Assembly: GCA_913060705.1 (NCBI GenBank)
Contig: CAJXTX010000001.1
Location: forward strand, 1 to 64,000
DNA from: an uncultured Bacteroidota bacterium
GTDB lineage: Bacteria; Bacteroidota; Bacteroidia; Flavobacteriales; Flavobacteriaceae
Direction: 5' to 3'
Length of the DNA: 64,000 bases
The translations under genes were made by a program, and so were the position numbers. Under the pieces are notes generated by a model. It did no database searches and had not been told where the DNA came from. It worked only from the letters and a program-made list of their open reading frames with translations. Shown in pieces: positions 36,315 through 45,169 of the stretch (position 1 is its first letter; the number at the start of each line of letters is the position of its first letter).

Positions 36315-38895
36315 TGAATCGCTACATAATGCAGAAGAAGCTCAAGAGCTTAACCAGGAGCGTATGATTACCGTAACCGGTATGTACAAAGACTGGTTCT
36401 TAGATTATGCATCTTATGTAATTCTTGAACGTGCCGTACCTGCAATTGAAGACGGATTCAAGCCGGTGCAAAGACGCATCATGCACGCATTGAAAGAGCT
36501 CGATGATGGTCGATACAATAAGGTGGCAAATGTAGTTGGACATACGATGCAATACCATCCACACGGAGATGCCAGTATTTCAGATGCAATGGTTCAAATG
36601 GGTCAAAAAGACCTATTAATTGACACTCAAGGAAACTGGGGGAATATTCTTACAGGAGATAGTGCGGCAGCATCCCGCTACATAGAAGCGCGACTGTCTA
36701 AATTTGCCTTAGAGGTTGTTTTTAGCCCTAAGGTCACTGAGTGGCAAATGTCATATGATGGCAGAAAAAAGGAACCCGTTAATTTACCCGTAAAGTTCCC
36801 TATGTTGCTCGCGCAAGGTGCAGAGGGTATCGCAGTGGGTTTATCGACAAAAATCTTACCACATAACTTTAACGAGCTTATAGATGCCAGTGTTGCTTAT
36901 TTGAACAACCGTTCGTTCACATTGGTTCCAGACTTTCCGACAGGAGGTTTAATAGATGTTGAAAATTACAATAACGGTTTAAGGGGAGGACGCATCAGGG
37001 TGCGTGCCAAAATTGATATTCAAGACAAGAATACCTTGGTAGTTCGAGAAATTCCATTTGGAACCAATACCTCTTCTTTAATTGAATCTATCCTGAAGGC
37101 GAATGAGAAGGGGAAAATCAAAATCAAAAAAATAGAGGACAATACGGCTGAAAATGTAGAAATCCTCATTCATCTTCCTTCAGGTATATCACCTGATAAA
37201 ACATTAGATGCCTTGTATGCATTTACTGGCTGTGAACAATCTATTGCTCCTCTAGCTTGTGTGATTGAAGATAATAAGCCTGCATTCTTAGACGTAAAAA
37301 CCATCTTAAAGCGTTCTACCGATAGAACGGTTGAGCTTTTGAAAGCAGAACTCAATATTCAGCTTCAAGAACTCGAAGAGCAATGGCATTTTGCATCTCT
37401 TGAGCGCATCTTTATAGAGAATAGAATCTATCGCGACATAGAAGAAGAAGAAACCTGGGAGGGCGTTTTAAAGGCAATTAGCAAGGGGTTAGAGCCTCAC
37501 GTGAAAAACCTGAAGAGAGCTGTCACCGAACAGGATATTGAGAAGTTGACAGAGATTCGCATCAAGAGAATTTCTAAGTTCGATATTGACAAAGCGGCCG
37601 CTCTTATCGAGTCTTTAGAGGGTGACATCTTAGAGGTGAAGAGTCACCTAGATAATATCGTTGACTTTGCGATACAGTACTTCAAAGCATTAAAGAAGAA
37701 ATACGGCGAAGGGAAAGAGCGTAAATCAGAAATCAGGGTCTTCGACGCCATAGAAGCCACCAAAGTGGTTATCCGCAACCTTAAGCTCTACATGAACAGA
37801 GAAGAGGGATTCATTGGTACGGGATTGAAAAAAGACGAGTACGTCACAGAGTGCAGTGATATAGACGATGTTATTGTCTTTTTGCAAAACGGAACAATGA
37901 TGGTCACGAAGGTGGATGCTAAGGTTTTTGTAGGAAAGGACATCCTCTATGCTGGGATCTTTAAAAAGAACGATCAGCGGATGGTGTACAATATGATCTA
38001 TAAACTTCCAAAAGGAGGAGCATCATATATTAAGCGCTTTAATGTTACTTCAATCACGCGAGATAAATCGTATAGCCTGGTGGGGGGTGTTGAAGGTGCT
38101 TCAGTGCTCTATTTCTCTGCAAACCCTAACGGAGAAGCAGAGGTTGTAACCGTGTTGTTAAGGCAAACCGGAAGCGTTAAGAAACTTAAATGGGATATAG
38201 ATTTTTCAGATATCCTCATTAAGGGTAGAGCCTCCAAAGGGAATATTGTCTCTAAGTATCCCGTTAAGAGAGTAGAGTTTAAGTCTTCTGGAAAGAGTAC
38301 ACTTAAACCAAGGTCAATTTGGTTCGATGATGTTACTTTAAGGCTCAACACAGATAAACGAGGGCGTTATTTAGGTGATTTCACCTCGAATGATTTATTG
38401 CTCATTGCAACACAAGATGGATTGGTTAAGACGGTTATGCCAGACCTTAGCCTTCACATTGCAGAAAATACGGTTCTGATTGAAAAGTGGATTCCTCAAA
38501 AACCCCTATCAGTAGTTCACTATGATCCTGAACGTGATCGTACTTATATCAAGCGCTTTTTAATTGAACAAGAGGAGAAAGAAGAGTCTGTACTCACTGA
38601 TACCAAAGGGGCTACTTTACTGGCAATACTATCAGATTATCGCCCCTCAATAAGAGTAGAGTTTGTTAAACCAAGGGGCAAAGACGAACTCCCCCCATTA
38701 GAAGTAGATGTTGCTGAATTTATTGCCGTTAAGGGTATCAAAGCAATTGGAAATCAACTCACTACACACAAAATTAAGCAGATCGTTGTAAATGAGCCGC
38801 TTCCCTATGAAGAAGAGGTTGAAGAAACTCCTAACGAGGCGGTAGCAGAAGAGGATAGTGAAGAAACAGAAAACGGTGACCTTCGGTTATTCTAA
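36307..38895 (+). CDS. parC: DNA topoisomerase IV subunit A
   Basis: An 862-residue type IIA topoisomerase A subunit starting at the ATG at 36307, which overlaps the parE stop by 8 bases; a TTG two codons earlier is less likely. The winged-helix/tower region holds the catalytic Tyr in [16 protein letters not shown]. The [16 protein letters not shown] and [10 protein letters not shown] motifs are typical. The C-terminal pinwheel lacks an obvious GyrA box, and the tail is highly acidic ([21 protein letters not shown]). With ParE it decatenates chromosomes. Confidence 0.92.
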   Translation: MSDESLHNAEEAQELNQERMITVTGMYKDWFLDYASYVILERAVPAIEDGFKPVQRRIMHALKELDDGRYNKVANVVGHTMQYHPHGDASISDAMVQMGQKDLLIDTQGNWGNILTGDSAAASRYIEARLSKFALEVVFSPKVTEWQMSYDGRKKEPVNLPVKFPMLLAQGAEGIAVGLSTKILPHNFNELIDASVAYLNNRSFTLVPDFPTGGLIDVENYNNGLRGGRIRVRAKIDIQDKNTLVVREIPFGTNTSSLIESILKANEKGKIKIKKIEDNTAENVEILIHLPSGISPDKTLDALYAFTGCEQSIAPLACVIEDNKPAFLDVKTILKRSTDRTVELLKAELNIQLQELEEQWHFASLERIFIENRIYRDIEEEETWEGVLKAISKGLEPHVKNLKRAVTEQDIEKLTEIRIKRISKFDIDKAAALIESLEGDILEVKSHLDNIVDFAIQYFKALKKKYGEGKERKSEIRVFDAIEATKVVIRNLKLYMNREEGFIGTGLKKDEYVTECSDIDDVIVFLQNGTMMVTKVDAKVFVGKDILYAGIFKKNDQRMVYNMIYKLPKGGASYIKRFNVTSITRDKSYSLVGGVEGASVLYFSANPNGEAEVVTVLLRQTGSVKKLKWDIDFSDILIKGRASKGNIVSKYPVKRVEFKSSGKSTLKPRSIWFDDVTLRLNTDKRGRYLGDFTSNDLLLIATQDGLVKTVMPDLSLHIAENTVLIEKWIPQKPLSVVHYDPERDRTYIKRFLIEQEEKEESVLTDTKGATLLAILSDYRPSIRVEFVKPRGKDELPPLEVDVAEFIAVKGIKAIGNQLTTHKIKQIVVNEPLPYEEEVEETPNEAVAEEDSEETENGDLRLF

Positions 38896-39267
38896 GGCAC
38901 GAGCATAACCTTTGAGCCGTTTGGTATCTTTTAGCACACCGTATTCAAAAGAATATCCTTCCTCATCAGTACTTAAAATCTTTATGTGAACGGCTTGCTG
39001 TTCGCTGATCGATTTAGGATGTTGATTACGAAGTACAAATTCGCAATCGTTGATCCATTTTACACTTGAAGTATCCGTCTTACCTTCATAAAAATCAATT
39101 TCGTAATCATCGAAGCGTTCAAAAGTGCTTCTCAGCGTATCTCCTTCAACTATAGAGACAAACTCAAAAGAACCTGTTCTATAGGCAGCACAATCCCTTT
39201 CAGGCAAAGAATAACAGCCTGTAAGCGCAAGTATTAATGTTGCGAATCCTATTTTTGTAGCTTTCAT
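38887..39267 (-). CDS. small lipoprotein, function unknown
   Basis: A secreted lipoprotein of about 126 residues. The frame can be extended to an ATG at 39291, but the -7 element at 39281-39288 would lie inside it, so the ATG at 39267 (or 39276) is the likely start. The N-terminus MKATKIGFATLILALTGC is a lipoprotein signal with lipobox LTGC at Cys18. The mature part is beta-rich (GSFEFVSIVEGDTLRSTFERFDDYEIDFYEGKTD and CEFVLRNQH). Its stop overlaps the end of parC by 9 bases. It resembles uncharacterised Bacteroidota lipoproteins that precede M14 peptidase genes. Confidence 0.78.
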   Translation of the reverse strand: MKATKIGFATLILALTGCYSLPERDCAAYRTGSFEFVSIVEGDTLRSTFERFDDYEIDFYEGKTDTSSVKWINDCEFVLRNQHPKSISEQQAVHIKILSTDEEGYSFEYGVLKDTKRLKGYARALE

Positions 39268-39280
39268 TTGTTTCATAGAA

Positions 39281-39288
39281 CAAAGATA
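39281..39288 (-). promoter_or_regulatory. -7 promoter element for the lipoprotein gene
   Basis: The minus strand reads TATCTTTG, an exact TAnnTTTG match, ending 14 bases before the ATG at 39267 and overlapping the codons of the longer frame. This decides the start of the lipoprotein. Confidence 0.6.
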
Positions 39289-39308
39289 CATTCCTAAACC
39301 CTTTTAGA

Positions 39309-40295
39309 ATGACCAAAGCGTTTTCTGTCTTTCCGCATCGATACCTTTCGCAAGACATGCTTATGGAAGCTATTGATCCTGAGTTGGAATGCGTTTCAAT
39401 TGGTCAGTCGGTAGAAGGACGCTCTATTTACTGTTTGCGCCTCGGAACTGGAACTAAAAAGATACTTGCTTGGGCTCAGATGCACGGAAATGAAACTACA
39501 ACCACAAGAGGTCTTTTTGATTTTATTGAGCGTTTAAAAGGCGATCAACAGCTATTGAGTCAATGCAACTTTGCCTTAATACTTCAATTGAATCCGGATG
39601 GTGCCTTTCGCTATACGCGAGTAAATGCCAACGGGGTAGACCTAAATCGCGACGCTATAGATGTTTCTCAGCCCGAGACAAAGGCTTTTATGAATTTTTT
39701 TGAAGGCTTTGCGCCTGATCTTTGCCTCAACCTTCACGATCAAAGAACACGATTTACAGTAGGGACTACAAAAAAAGAAGCGGCACTTTCATTTTTAGCA
39801 CCTTCAGCCGACACTGACAGAACATGGACAAAGGCGCGTTTAGAGGCGGTTAGGATCATTAGTCACGTTTACCGACAGTTCAATCGCTCCGTACAACATC
39901 GAATTGGAAGGTTCGATGATCGTTTCGATCCACAGTGTTTTGGCGATTATCTTACTCAAAAAGGAGTGCCCACCATTTTAGTAGAGGCAGGTCAATGGGG
40001 GAGTGACTATGATCGCGTGATTACCCGTCGCCTGGTTTATGAATCTTTACATCACCTAGTAGATGGTTTTTGTATAGCTCCAATAGAAACGGATGCACTC
40101 GAAACGTATTTGAACATACCAGAAAACACGCAATACGGATACGATGTGGGGTATTTTGATCCGCTTAAGCAGCTCTGGCTTGGGATGCGCTATTCAGAAC
40201 AATTGCAGAATGAAAGGGTGGTATTTGAAGAAGAGGGATATGAAGAACTAGATCCTGCGGCCGATGATTTCTTCTTTTTTCGTGAATTAAAATAA
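39309..40295 (+). CDS. M14-family zinc carboxypeptidase
   Basis: A 328-residue M14 metallopeptidase-like protein. The MHGNETTTTRG motif gives zinc ligands His and Glu. NPDGAFRYTRVNANGVDLNRD contains the DLNRD substrate-binding motif. LNLHDQRTRF provides the third zinc His, and VEAGQWGSDY carries a catalytic Glu. No signal peptide is seen, so it is probably cytoplasmic. In this group it often sits beside an Lrp regulator, as here, but substrate is unknown. Confidence 0.9.
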   Translation: MTKAFSVFPHRYLSQDMLMEAIDPELECVSIGQSVEGRSIYCLRLGTGTKKILAWAQMHGNETTTTRGLFDFIERLKGDQQLLSQCNFALILQLNPDGAFRYTRVNANGVDLNRDAIDVSQPETKAFMNFFEGFAPDLCLNLHDQRTRFTVGTTKKEAALSFLAPSADTDRTWTKARLEAVRIISHVYRQFNRSVQHRIGRFDDRFDPQCFGDYLTQKGVPTILVEAGQWGSDYDRVITRRLVYESLHHLVDGFCIAPIETDALETYLNIPENTQYGYDVGYFDPLKQLWLGMRYSEQLQNERVVFEEEGYEELDPAADDFFFFRELK

Positions 40296-40332
40296 AGTTA
40301 GTAATAGTTTCGATTTTCGAATAATTCTTAAT

Positions 40333-40340
40333 TATTTTTG
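40333..40340 (+). promoter_or_regulatory. -7 promoter element for the Lrp/AsnC gene
   Basis: TATTTTTG is an exact TAnnTTTG match, 55 bases before the ATG at 40396, giving a leader of about 45-50 bases. The leader contains a 12-bp palindrome. Confidence 0.6.
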
Positions 40341-40355
40341 CTTTTCATCGATAAT

Positions 40356-40367
40356 AATTCTAGAATT
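40356..40367. promoter_or_regulatory. palindrome, possible Lrp/AsnC operator
   Basis: AATTCTAGAATT is a perfect 12-bp palindrome just downstream of the promoter and upstream of the Lrp/AsnC-type gene. It is A/T-rich like known Lrp-family operators. Such regulators usually control their own gene, so this is a reasonable candidate operator; the link is inference. Confidence 0.4.
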
Positions 40368-40395
40368 TAGAATAAATACTAATAGAACTGCATTT

Positions 40396-40875
40396 ATGGC
40401 AAAGATTAAACTTGACGAAATAGACCATCAGATTCTTGATATGCTCATTGAAAACACTCGTGTACCTTACACGGATATTGCCAAAAAATTGCTCATATCT
40501 GCTGGAACCGTTCACGTTCGTGTTAAAAAGATGGAGGATGCGGAACTCATTCAAGGTTCTTCATTAACATTGGACTACGTCAAATTAGGATACTCTTTTA
40601 TCGCCTACATAGGCATATACCTAGAAAAGACGCACCAAACGAAATTTGTTTTAGAGCGCCTTGAAGAAATACCTTTCGTAACTGTAGCGCACATCACGAC
40701 AGGCAAGTTCAATATCTTTTGTAAGATTAGAGCTCGAGATACCACTCATGCGAAGAATATCATCTTTAAAATCGACGATATTGATGGTGTGAGCCGCACC
40801 GAGACCATGATTTCTATGGAAGAGTCGATTAATGATAAGAAGCGATTGATGCATAGAATCTTCAACGACATGTAG
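40396..40875 (+). CDS. Lrp/AsnC family transcriptional regulator
   Basis: A 159-residue regulator. The N-terminal winged helix-turn-helix (about 6-60) includes IAKKLLISAGTVHVRVKKMEDAELI. The C-terminal ligand-binding RAM domain (about 68-150) includes FIAYIGIYLEKTH and VAHITTGKFNIFCKIRARD. These proteins form octamers and respond to amino acids. Its last 14 bases overlap the 3' end of aroB. Targets are unknown; the nearby amino-acid dehydrogenase genes are candidates. Confidence 0.93.
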   Translation: MAKIKLDEIDHQILDMLIENTRVPYTDIAKKLLISAGTVHVRVKKMEDAELIQGSSLTLDYVKLGYSFIAYIGIYLEKTHQTKFVLERLEEIPFVTVAHITTGKFNIFCKIRARDTTHAKNIIFKIDDIDGVSRTETMISMEESINDKKRLMHRIFNDM

Positions 40876-41908
40876 ACCTGTCGTAAAAGTCGAAGGCCTC
40901 ATCGATGGCTTTTGCACTGTATTGCACATCATAAATCGCTTCACCAATTCGTTTTAAACCGACGAATTGAATCGCATTTGCTGAGTTCTTTTTATCGTGT
41001 TGTAGAAGAGGAATGATGGCTTTACGATCAGCTTCCGTTAGTTTCGGCAACTCATAGAAGACACACAACATCCTTGTAATTTCGTCGAGTTCATCTTTGG
41101 TTAATGAACCATTGCTGTGCGACAAATAAGCTTCGAGAATCATTCCTAGTGCAATCGCCTCTCCATGAAGTAGTTGTTCTGAGGTTTCTAGAAAATGAGT
41201 CTCTATCGCATGACCTAAAGTGTGGCCAAAATTTAAAATTTTACGCAAACCTTTTTCAGTAGGATCTTGAGTAACGATTTCTATTTTGATGGCCACCGAA
41301 TCTTCAATTAAACGTTCAGGCTTTGAGTGATTCTCAGTAAGATTTCTCCAATGGTCTGAATTGTAGATTAAACCGTGCTTAAACATTTCAGCTACACCAC
41401 TCTTTAAGTTTCGCTGGTCAAGGGTGTTCAAGTAGTGCTGATCTACTAGTGTAGCTACAGGCGAAGAAAATAAGCCGATATGATTTTTAAGTCCCTCAAA
41501 ATCAATTCCTGTTTTTGACCCGGTAGAAGCATCAACCATAGCCAATAATGTAGTGGGGATATTTAAAAAGCGTATTCCTCTTTTATAACAGCTTGCTGCA
41601 AAAGCCCCCATGTCAGTTAAGACTCCACCCCCCAATAATACCATTAAGGCATTTCGATCTGCCTTATGCGCTGTAAGAGTGCTCCAAATGGCAGAACAAC
41701 TTTGAAGATTTTTGTGCAACTCACCAGCTTCGCAGGTGATTTCAACGAAATCTGAATGTCCAAGATGCTTCTTAAATGTTGGTAAACATTTGTTTGAAGT
41801 GTTTGTGTCGGTTAAAACAAACAGCTTTGAAAAACTTAATCTTTCTTTCAAATCGTTCAAATACGACTGAGCTGCTGCATTAAAATAAAGTTCTGGAGGC
41901 TGAATCAT
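40862..41908 (-). CDS. aroB: 3-dehydroquinate synthase
   Basis: A 348-residue enzyme of the shikimate pathway that makes 3-dehydroquinate from DAHP using NAD and a divalent metal. The LLGGGVLTDMGAFAA nucleotide motif, PTTLLAMVDASTGSKTGIDFEGLKN and the metal-binding stretches SGVAEMFKHGLI (Glu), LNFGHTLGHAIE (His) and LHGEAIALGM (His) are all intact. Monocistronic, facing the Lrp gene at its end. Confidence 0.96.
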   Translation of the reverse strand: MIQPPELYFNAAAQSYLNDLKERLSFSKLFVLTDTNTSNKCLPTFKKHLGHSDFVEITCEAGELHKNLQSCSAIWSTLTAHKADRNALMVLLGGGVLTDMGAFAASCYKRGIRFLNIPTTLLAMVDASTGSKTGIDFEGLKNHIGLFSSPVATLVDQHYLNTLDQRNLKSGVAEMFKHGLIYNSDHWRNLTENHSKPERLIEDSVAIKIEIVTQDPTEKGLRKILNFGHTLGHAIETHFLETSEQLLHGEAIALGMILEAYLSHSNGSLTKDELDEITRMLCVFYELPKLTEADRKAIIPLLQHDKKNSANAIQFVGLKRIGEAIYDVQYSAKAIDEAFDFYDRSTCR

Positions 41909-41953
41909 GATTTAAAGATACATTCTCTGCATTATTCCAAGACCCAATTAGGG

Positions 41954-41961
41954 TATATTTG
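41954..41961 (+). promoter_or_regulatory. -7 promoter element for the proline dehydrogenase gene
   Basis: TATATTTG is an exact TAnnTTTG match, 21 bases before the ATG at 41983. It excludes the longer frame that would begin with a TTG at 41959. Confidence 0.6.
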
Positions 41962-41982
41962 CGCAAAAATTGCACATTGAGA

Positions 41983-43146
41983 ATGGATAAGATCATCGAT
42001 TTTCAAAACACCGAAATAGCCTTTGCTTCTAAATCAAATTCGGAACTCATCCGGGCACGCTTTCTTTTTGAAATTCTAAAGAACAAGAGACTGGTTAATT
42101 TTTCGAATAAACTTCTGCAATGGGCCTTGGCTTTAAAACTACCCGTTGAGTGGATTATTAAAGCCACAGTCTTTAAGCATTTTTGTGGAGGAGTATCCTT
42201 AATACACTGTACTCCTTTAGTGGAAAAACTCGGTGAATCTGGGGTTTATGCCATTTTAGATCATTCAGTTGAAGGACAAGATTCAGAGGAGCAGTTTGAT
42301 CAAAATACACGATTGATTCAAGAAGAAATAAAAAATGCCGCATCGAATGAGCAGGTGGCGTTTGCGGTTTTTAAACCTACATCCGTAGGGCGTTTAGAAA
42401 CTTTTGAACTTCTCTCAAAAGATCCAACAGTAGAATCAACTGAATTTAATCGTATTAAAGAGCGCTACTTCTTAATTGGAGAAACCGCTAAAGCATTGAA
42501 ACAACCCATCATGATCGATGCTGAAGAGAGTTGGATGCAAGCATCTGCTGATGAATTGGCGTTAGCCCTCATGGAGCACTTTAATCAAGAAGAAGTGCTT
42601 GTCTACAATACGCTTCAAATGTACTTAGCGGATAGTTACGGACGTTTAGAAGCGTGGATTGAGCGTGCGAAGTCTCGAAACTTTAAGTTAGGCGTAAAGT
42701 TTGTTCGTGGCGCCTACATGGAGAAGGAACGAGCATATGCTAAAAAAATGGGAATTCCTTCTGCAGTATGCATTTCAAAAGACGCGACGGATCAACTATT
42801 TGACAAAGGCGTGGCTCTAGCTTTTGAAAACACGGAACGCGTCTCTATCTTTTTGGGTACACACAATGAAATGAGTACAGAAAAGGCCGCTTCATTAGCC
42901 TTAAAAACCTTTGGCACATTGAATCACCCTAATATTTGGTTTGGACAGCTTCAGGGGATGAGCGATCAGATTACCTATAATTTATCGCACGTGGGAGCGA
43001 GTGTAGCAAAATTGATCCCTTACGGGCCGGTGAAAGAAGTATTACCTTATTTAATTCGTAGAGCTGAAGAAAACACCTCTATTGCTGGTCAAACCGGGCG
43101 TGAGTTGAAGCTGTTAAGAGCCGAACAGAAAAGAAGAAGTTCTTAA
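41983..43146 (+). CDS. proline dehydrogenase
   Basis: A 387-residue FAD-dependent proline dehydrogenase of the monofunctional type; the family folds as a beta/alpha barrel. LDHSVEGQDSEEQFDQ, VFKPTSVGR, MIDAEESWMQ, KFVRGAYMEKERAYAKKMG and GTHNEMS are conserved barrel and substrate-binding elements. The C-terminal YGPVKEVLPYLIRRAEENTS carries the RRxxEN motif binding the proline carboxylate. ATG 41983 is chosen over an upstream TTG because of the promoter. Its last 4 bases overlap the convergent DUF4258-like gene. Confidence 0.92.
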   Translation: MDKIIDFQNTEIAFASKSNSELIRARFLFEILKNKRLVNFSNKLLQWALALKLPVEWIIKATVFKHFCGGVSLIHCTPLVEKLGESGVYAILDHSVEGQDSEEQFDQNTRLIQEEIKNAASNEQVAFAVFKPTSVGRLETFELLSKDPTVESTEFNRIKERYFLIGETAKALKQPIMIDAEESWMQASADELALALMEHFNQEEVLVYNTLQMYLADSYGRLEAWIERAKSRNFKLGVKFVRGAYMEKERAYAKKMGIPSAVCISKDATDQLFDKGVALAFENTERVSIFLGTHNEMSTEKAASLALKTFGTLNHPNIWFGQLQGMSDQITYNLSHVGASVAKLIPYGPVKEVLPYLIRRAEENTSIAGQTGRELKLLRAEQKRRSS

Positions 43147-43487
43147 GGTTGGTAATAGGTAAGATAGGTGTCGCAGCGCTCAAAAACATAGCGTTCTCCT
43201 TCATACTTGACCATATATTGCTTGCACGGCTCTCTTCTAGGATCACTCTCTGAAAAAATAACTTTTCCGTTTAGAAGTACAGGAGCAATTACAGCAGTAT
43301 CTTGAATAGGCCTTAAGGGGGTGTTTCTAAGCTCTTTTAAGACTCTACAATTGGGCAAGTAACAAAACTCCATTCCTTGGCCATTGGTTTTTTTGTCCAC
43401 GATAAAGTTTAAAAATACCATACCAATAGAAAGGCCTATTGAAAAGTATAACAGTCGCTTAAAAAAGGTAGAAAGAGTCAGCTTCAA
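43143..43487 (-). CDS. DUF4258-like membrane-anchored protein
   Basis: A 114-residue protein with one hydrophobic N-terminal segment (about 12-31) and an extracytoplasmic beta-rich domain. CYLPNCRVLKELRNTPL resembles DUF4258-type proteins that I recall next to alanine dehydrogenase in flavobacteria. A TTG start (43487) overlaps the alanine dehydrogenase stop as TTGA; the next Met is at residue 23, inside the membrane segment, so the TTG is likely. Function unknown. Confidence 0.72.
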   Translation of the reverse strand: MKLTLSTFFKRLLYFSIGLSIGMVFLNFIVDKKTNGQGMEFCYLPNCRVLKELRNTPLRPIQDTAVIAPVLLNGKVIFSESDPRREPCKQYMVKYEGERYVFERCDTYLTYYQP

Positions 43488-44677
43488 ATCAAGTAGAGTT
43501 TAAGATCGTGGTACTCAAAATCAAACCAATCCGTAAGGCTTAAGTTTGTTGCTTTCCCTTTGTAGCTATACACTCCTGAAGCTAAATAAGGCTCTTTACT
43601 CATAGCCTCTTCAATAGATCCACCATTAGCCAATTTCATCACAAACGGAGTTAAAAGAGCATTCAAAGCATCAGTAGAACTTTTAGGGTATCTAGAAGGG
43701 ATATTAGGCACTCCGTAATGAATGACGCCATTGTATACCGAAACGGGTTTATCATGAGTCGTGAGTTCCGAAGTCTCTACACATCCACCACTGTCAATTG
43801 AAATATCGATGATCACAGATCCTTCTTGCATCTGATCAACCATTGTGCTCCGTATCACCACAGGCGCACGACGCTCACCAAAAAGAGCCCCGATGACTAC
43901 ATCTGCGGTTTTTAGAGATTCGTAGAGGGCTGCATCGGCGATAAGTTGAGTTGATAATTGTGGAGAGATTTCGAGCTTTGCCTTTCGCAATTTAGAGATA
44001 TCAAGATCGAAGAGTTCAACCGTACTACCTAATGCTTGGGCGGTTCGAGCGGCCACCAAACCGGGTGCAGATGCACCTACAACGACGGTTTTTAAAGGTT
44101 TGACACCACTTATATTTCCGAATAACATCCCTTTTGAATGCGAGGACGACGCCAATAATTCAGCGGCGGTAAGAACAGAGCTTACCCCTGATATTTCACC
44201 GAGGCTCTCCACAAAGGGATAGCTGCCCTGACTTCCTTGAATAAACTCCAGGGCTATAGCAACGATTTGCTTTTTGAATAGCTCCTCAAAAAATCGTTTT
44301 TCTCGCGTTTTTATCTGGAGTGCAGAGATTAAAGTCGCACCTTTTCGTATTACCCTAATCTCATCGAGTGAAGGGGGGTCCACTTTTACAATGATCTGGG
44401 ATTGATAAAGCTCTGTAAGATCTGAGGTGATTTTTGCACCTGCTTCTGCGTAGCTTCTGTCTGAATAACCCGCAGCTATCCCAATTCCAGATTCTACAGT
44501 CACTTGGTGTTGATGTGAAGTAAGAATAGATACGCCATCCGGTGAAATTGGTGCTCTTCGTTCTTGAAGAGATGAAGACTTTGCAAACGAAATGTTTAAA
44601 GCTGAAGAAGACGCTAAAATCGCCAGCCGCTCTTCTTGAGGAATCAACTCTTGTCTAGAAAATGGAGATTTACTCAT
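43484..44677 (-). CDS. ald: alanine dehydrogenase
   Basis: A 397-residue member of the alanine dehydrogenase / transhydrogenase alpha family, catalysing NAD-dependent deamination of alanine to pyruvate. The N-terminal RRAPISPDGVSIL motif, the nucleotide-binding VVVGASAPGLVAARTAQALGS and the IIDISIDSGGCVETS loop are conserved. Length is slightly above that of typical Ald because of an N-terminal extension (residues 1-35), as in Bacteroidota. It is followed by the overlapping DUF4258-like gene. Confidence 0.92.
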   Translation of the reverse strand: MSKSPFSRQELIPQEERLAILASSSALNISFAKSSSLQERRAPISPDGVSILTSHQHQVTVESGIGIAAGYSDRSYAEAGAKITSDLTELYQSQIIVKVDPPSLDEIRVIRKGATLISALQIKTREKRFFEELFKKQIVAIALEFIQGSQGSYPFVESLGEISGVSSVLTAAELLASSSHSKGMLFGNISGVKPLKTVVVGASAPGLVAARTAQALGSTVELFDLDISKLRKAKLEISPQLSTQLIADAALYESLKTADVVIGALFGERRAPVVIRSTMVDQMQEGSVIIDISIDSGGCVETSELTTHDKPVSVYNGVIHYGVPNIPSRYPKSSTDALNALLTPFVMKLANGGSIEEAMSKEPYLASGVYSYKGKATNLSLTDWFDFEYHDLKLYLI

Positions 44678-44696
44678 TTGTTTAGTGCTTGGGCTA

Positions 44697-45134
44697 TTAC
44701 TTTAGAATTACCCTTCTTTTTTCGTTTGAAAGAACTTCTAGATCAACACTATGGTGTTCAGGAAGTCTGAAGCCAAATAAATGTTCAGGCCACTCGATAA
44801 AGATAAACCCATTCTTCTCAAAATACGCCTCAAATCCGAGTTCAAACAGTTCTTCAATGGTTCGAATACGATACAAATCAAAATGAAAGATGTGATGTTC
44901 AGACTGGGTCAAATACGTATTTACAATTGAAAAGGTCGGACTAGAAACTTCGTCGACACTTCCCAATTTTTTGGCCAACGCCTTGATTAAAGTCGTCTTT
45001 CCAGCACCCATTACACCCTCTACTGTTACGACCTTATGCTTCATGTGCCCAACAAGTGTTTCTGCAATCGAGTCGATCGTATTTAAAGTGAATGCATATG
45101 GTGGGTATTCTGAGTCCGATTTGGTTTCTGACAT
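44697..45134 (-). CDS. tsaE: tRNA threonylcarbamoyladenosine biosynthesis ATPase TsaE
   Basis: A 145-residue P-loop protein needed for t6A synthesis at position 37 of tRNA. Walker A GVMGAGKTTLIKAL at about 40-53, SPTFSIVNTYL and the HFDLYRI motif (Walker B region) are characteristic, followed by the EWPEHL motif. It precedes the alanine dehydrogenase gene by 19 bases and may be co-transcribed with it. Divergent from the HD-domain gene. Confidence 0.95.
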   Translation of the reverse strand: MSETKSDSEYPPYAFTLNTIDSIAETLVGHMKHKVVTVEGVMGAGKTTLIKALAKKLGSVDEVSSPTFSIVNTYLTQSEHHIFHFDLYRIRTIEELFELGFEAYFEKNGFIFIEWPEHLFGFRLPEHHSVDLEVLSNEKRRVILK

Positions 45135-45169
45135 ATTCTATGGATCTTTACAGCCCAAATTTAAAGATA

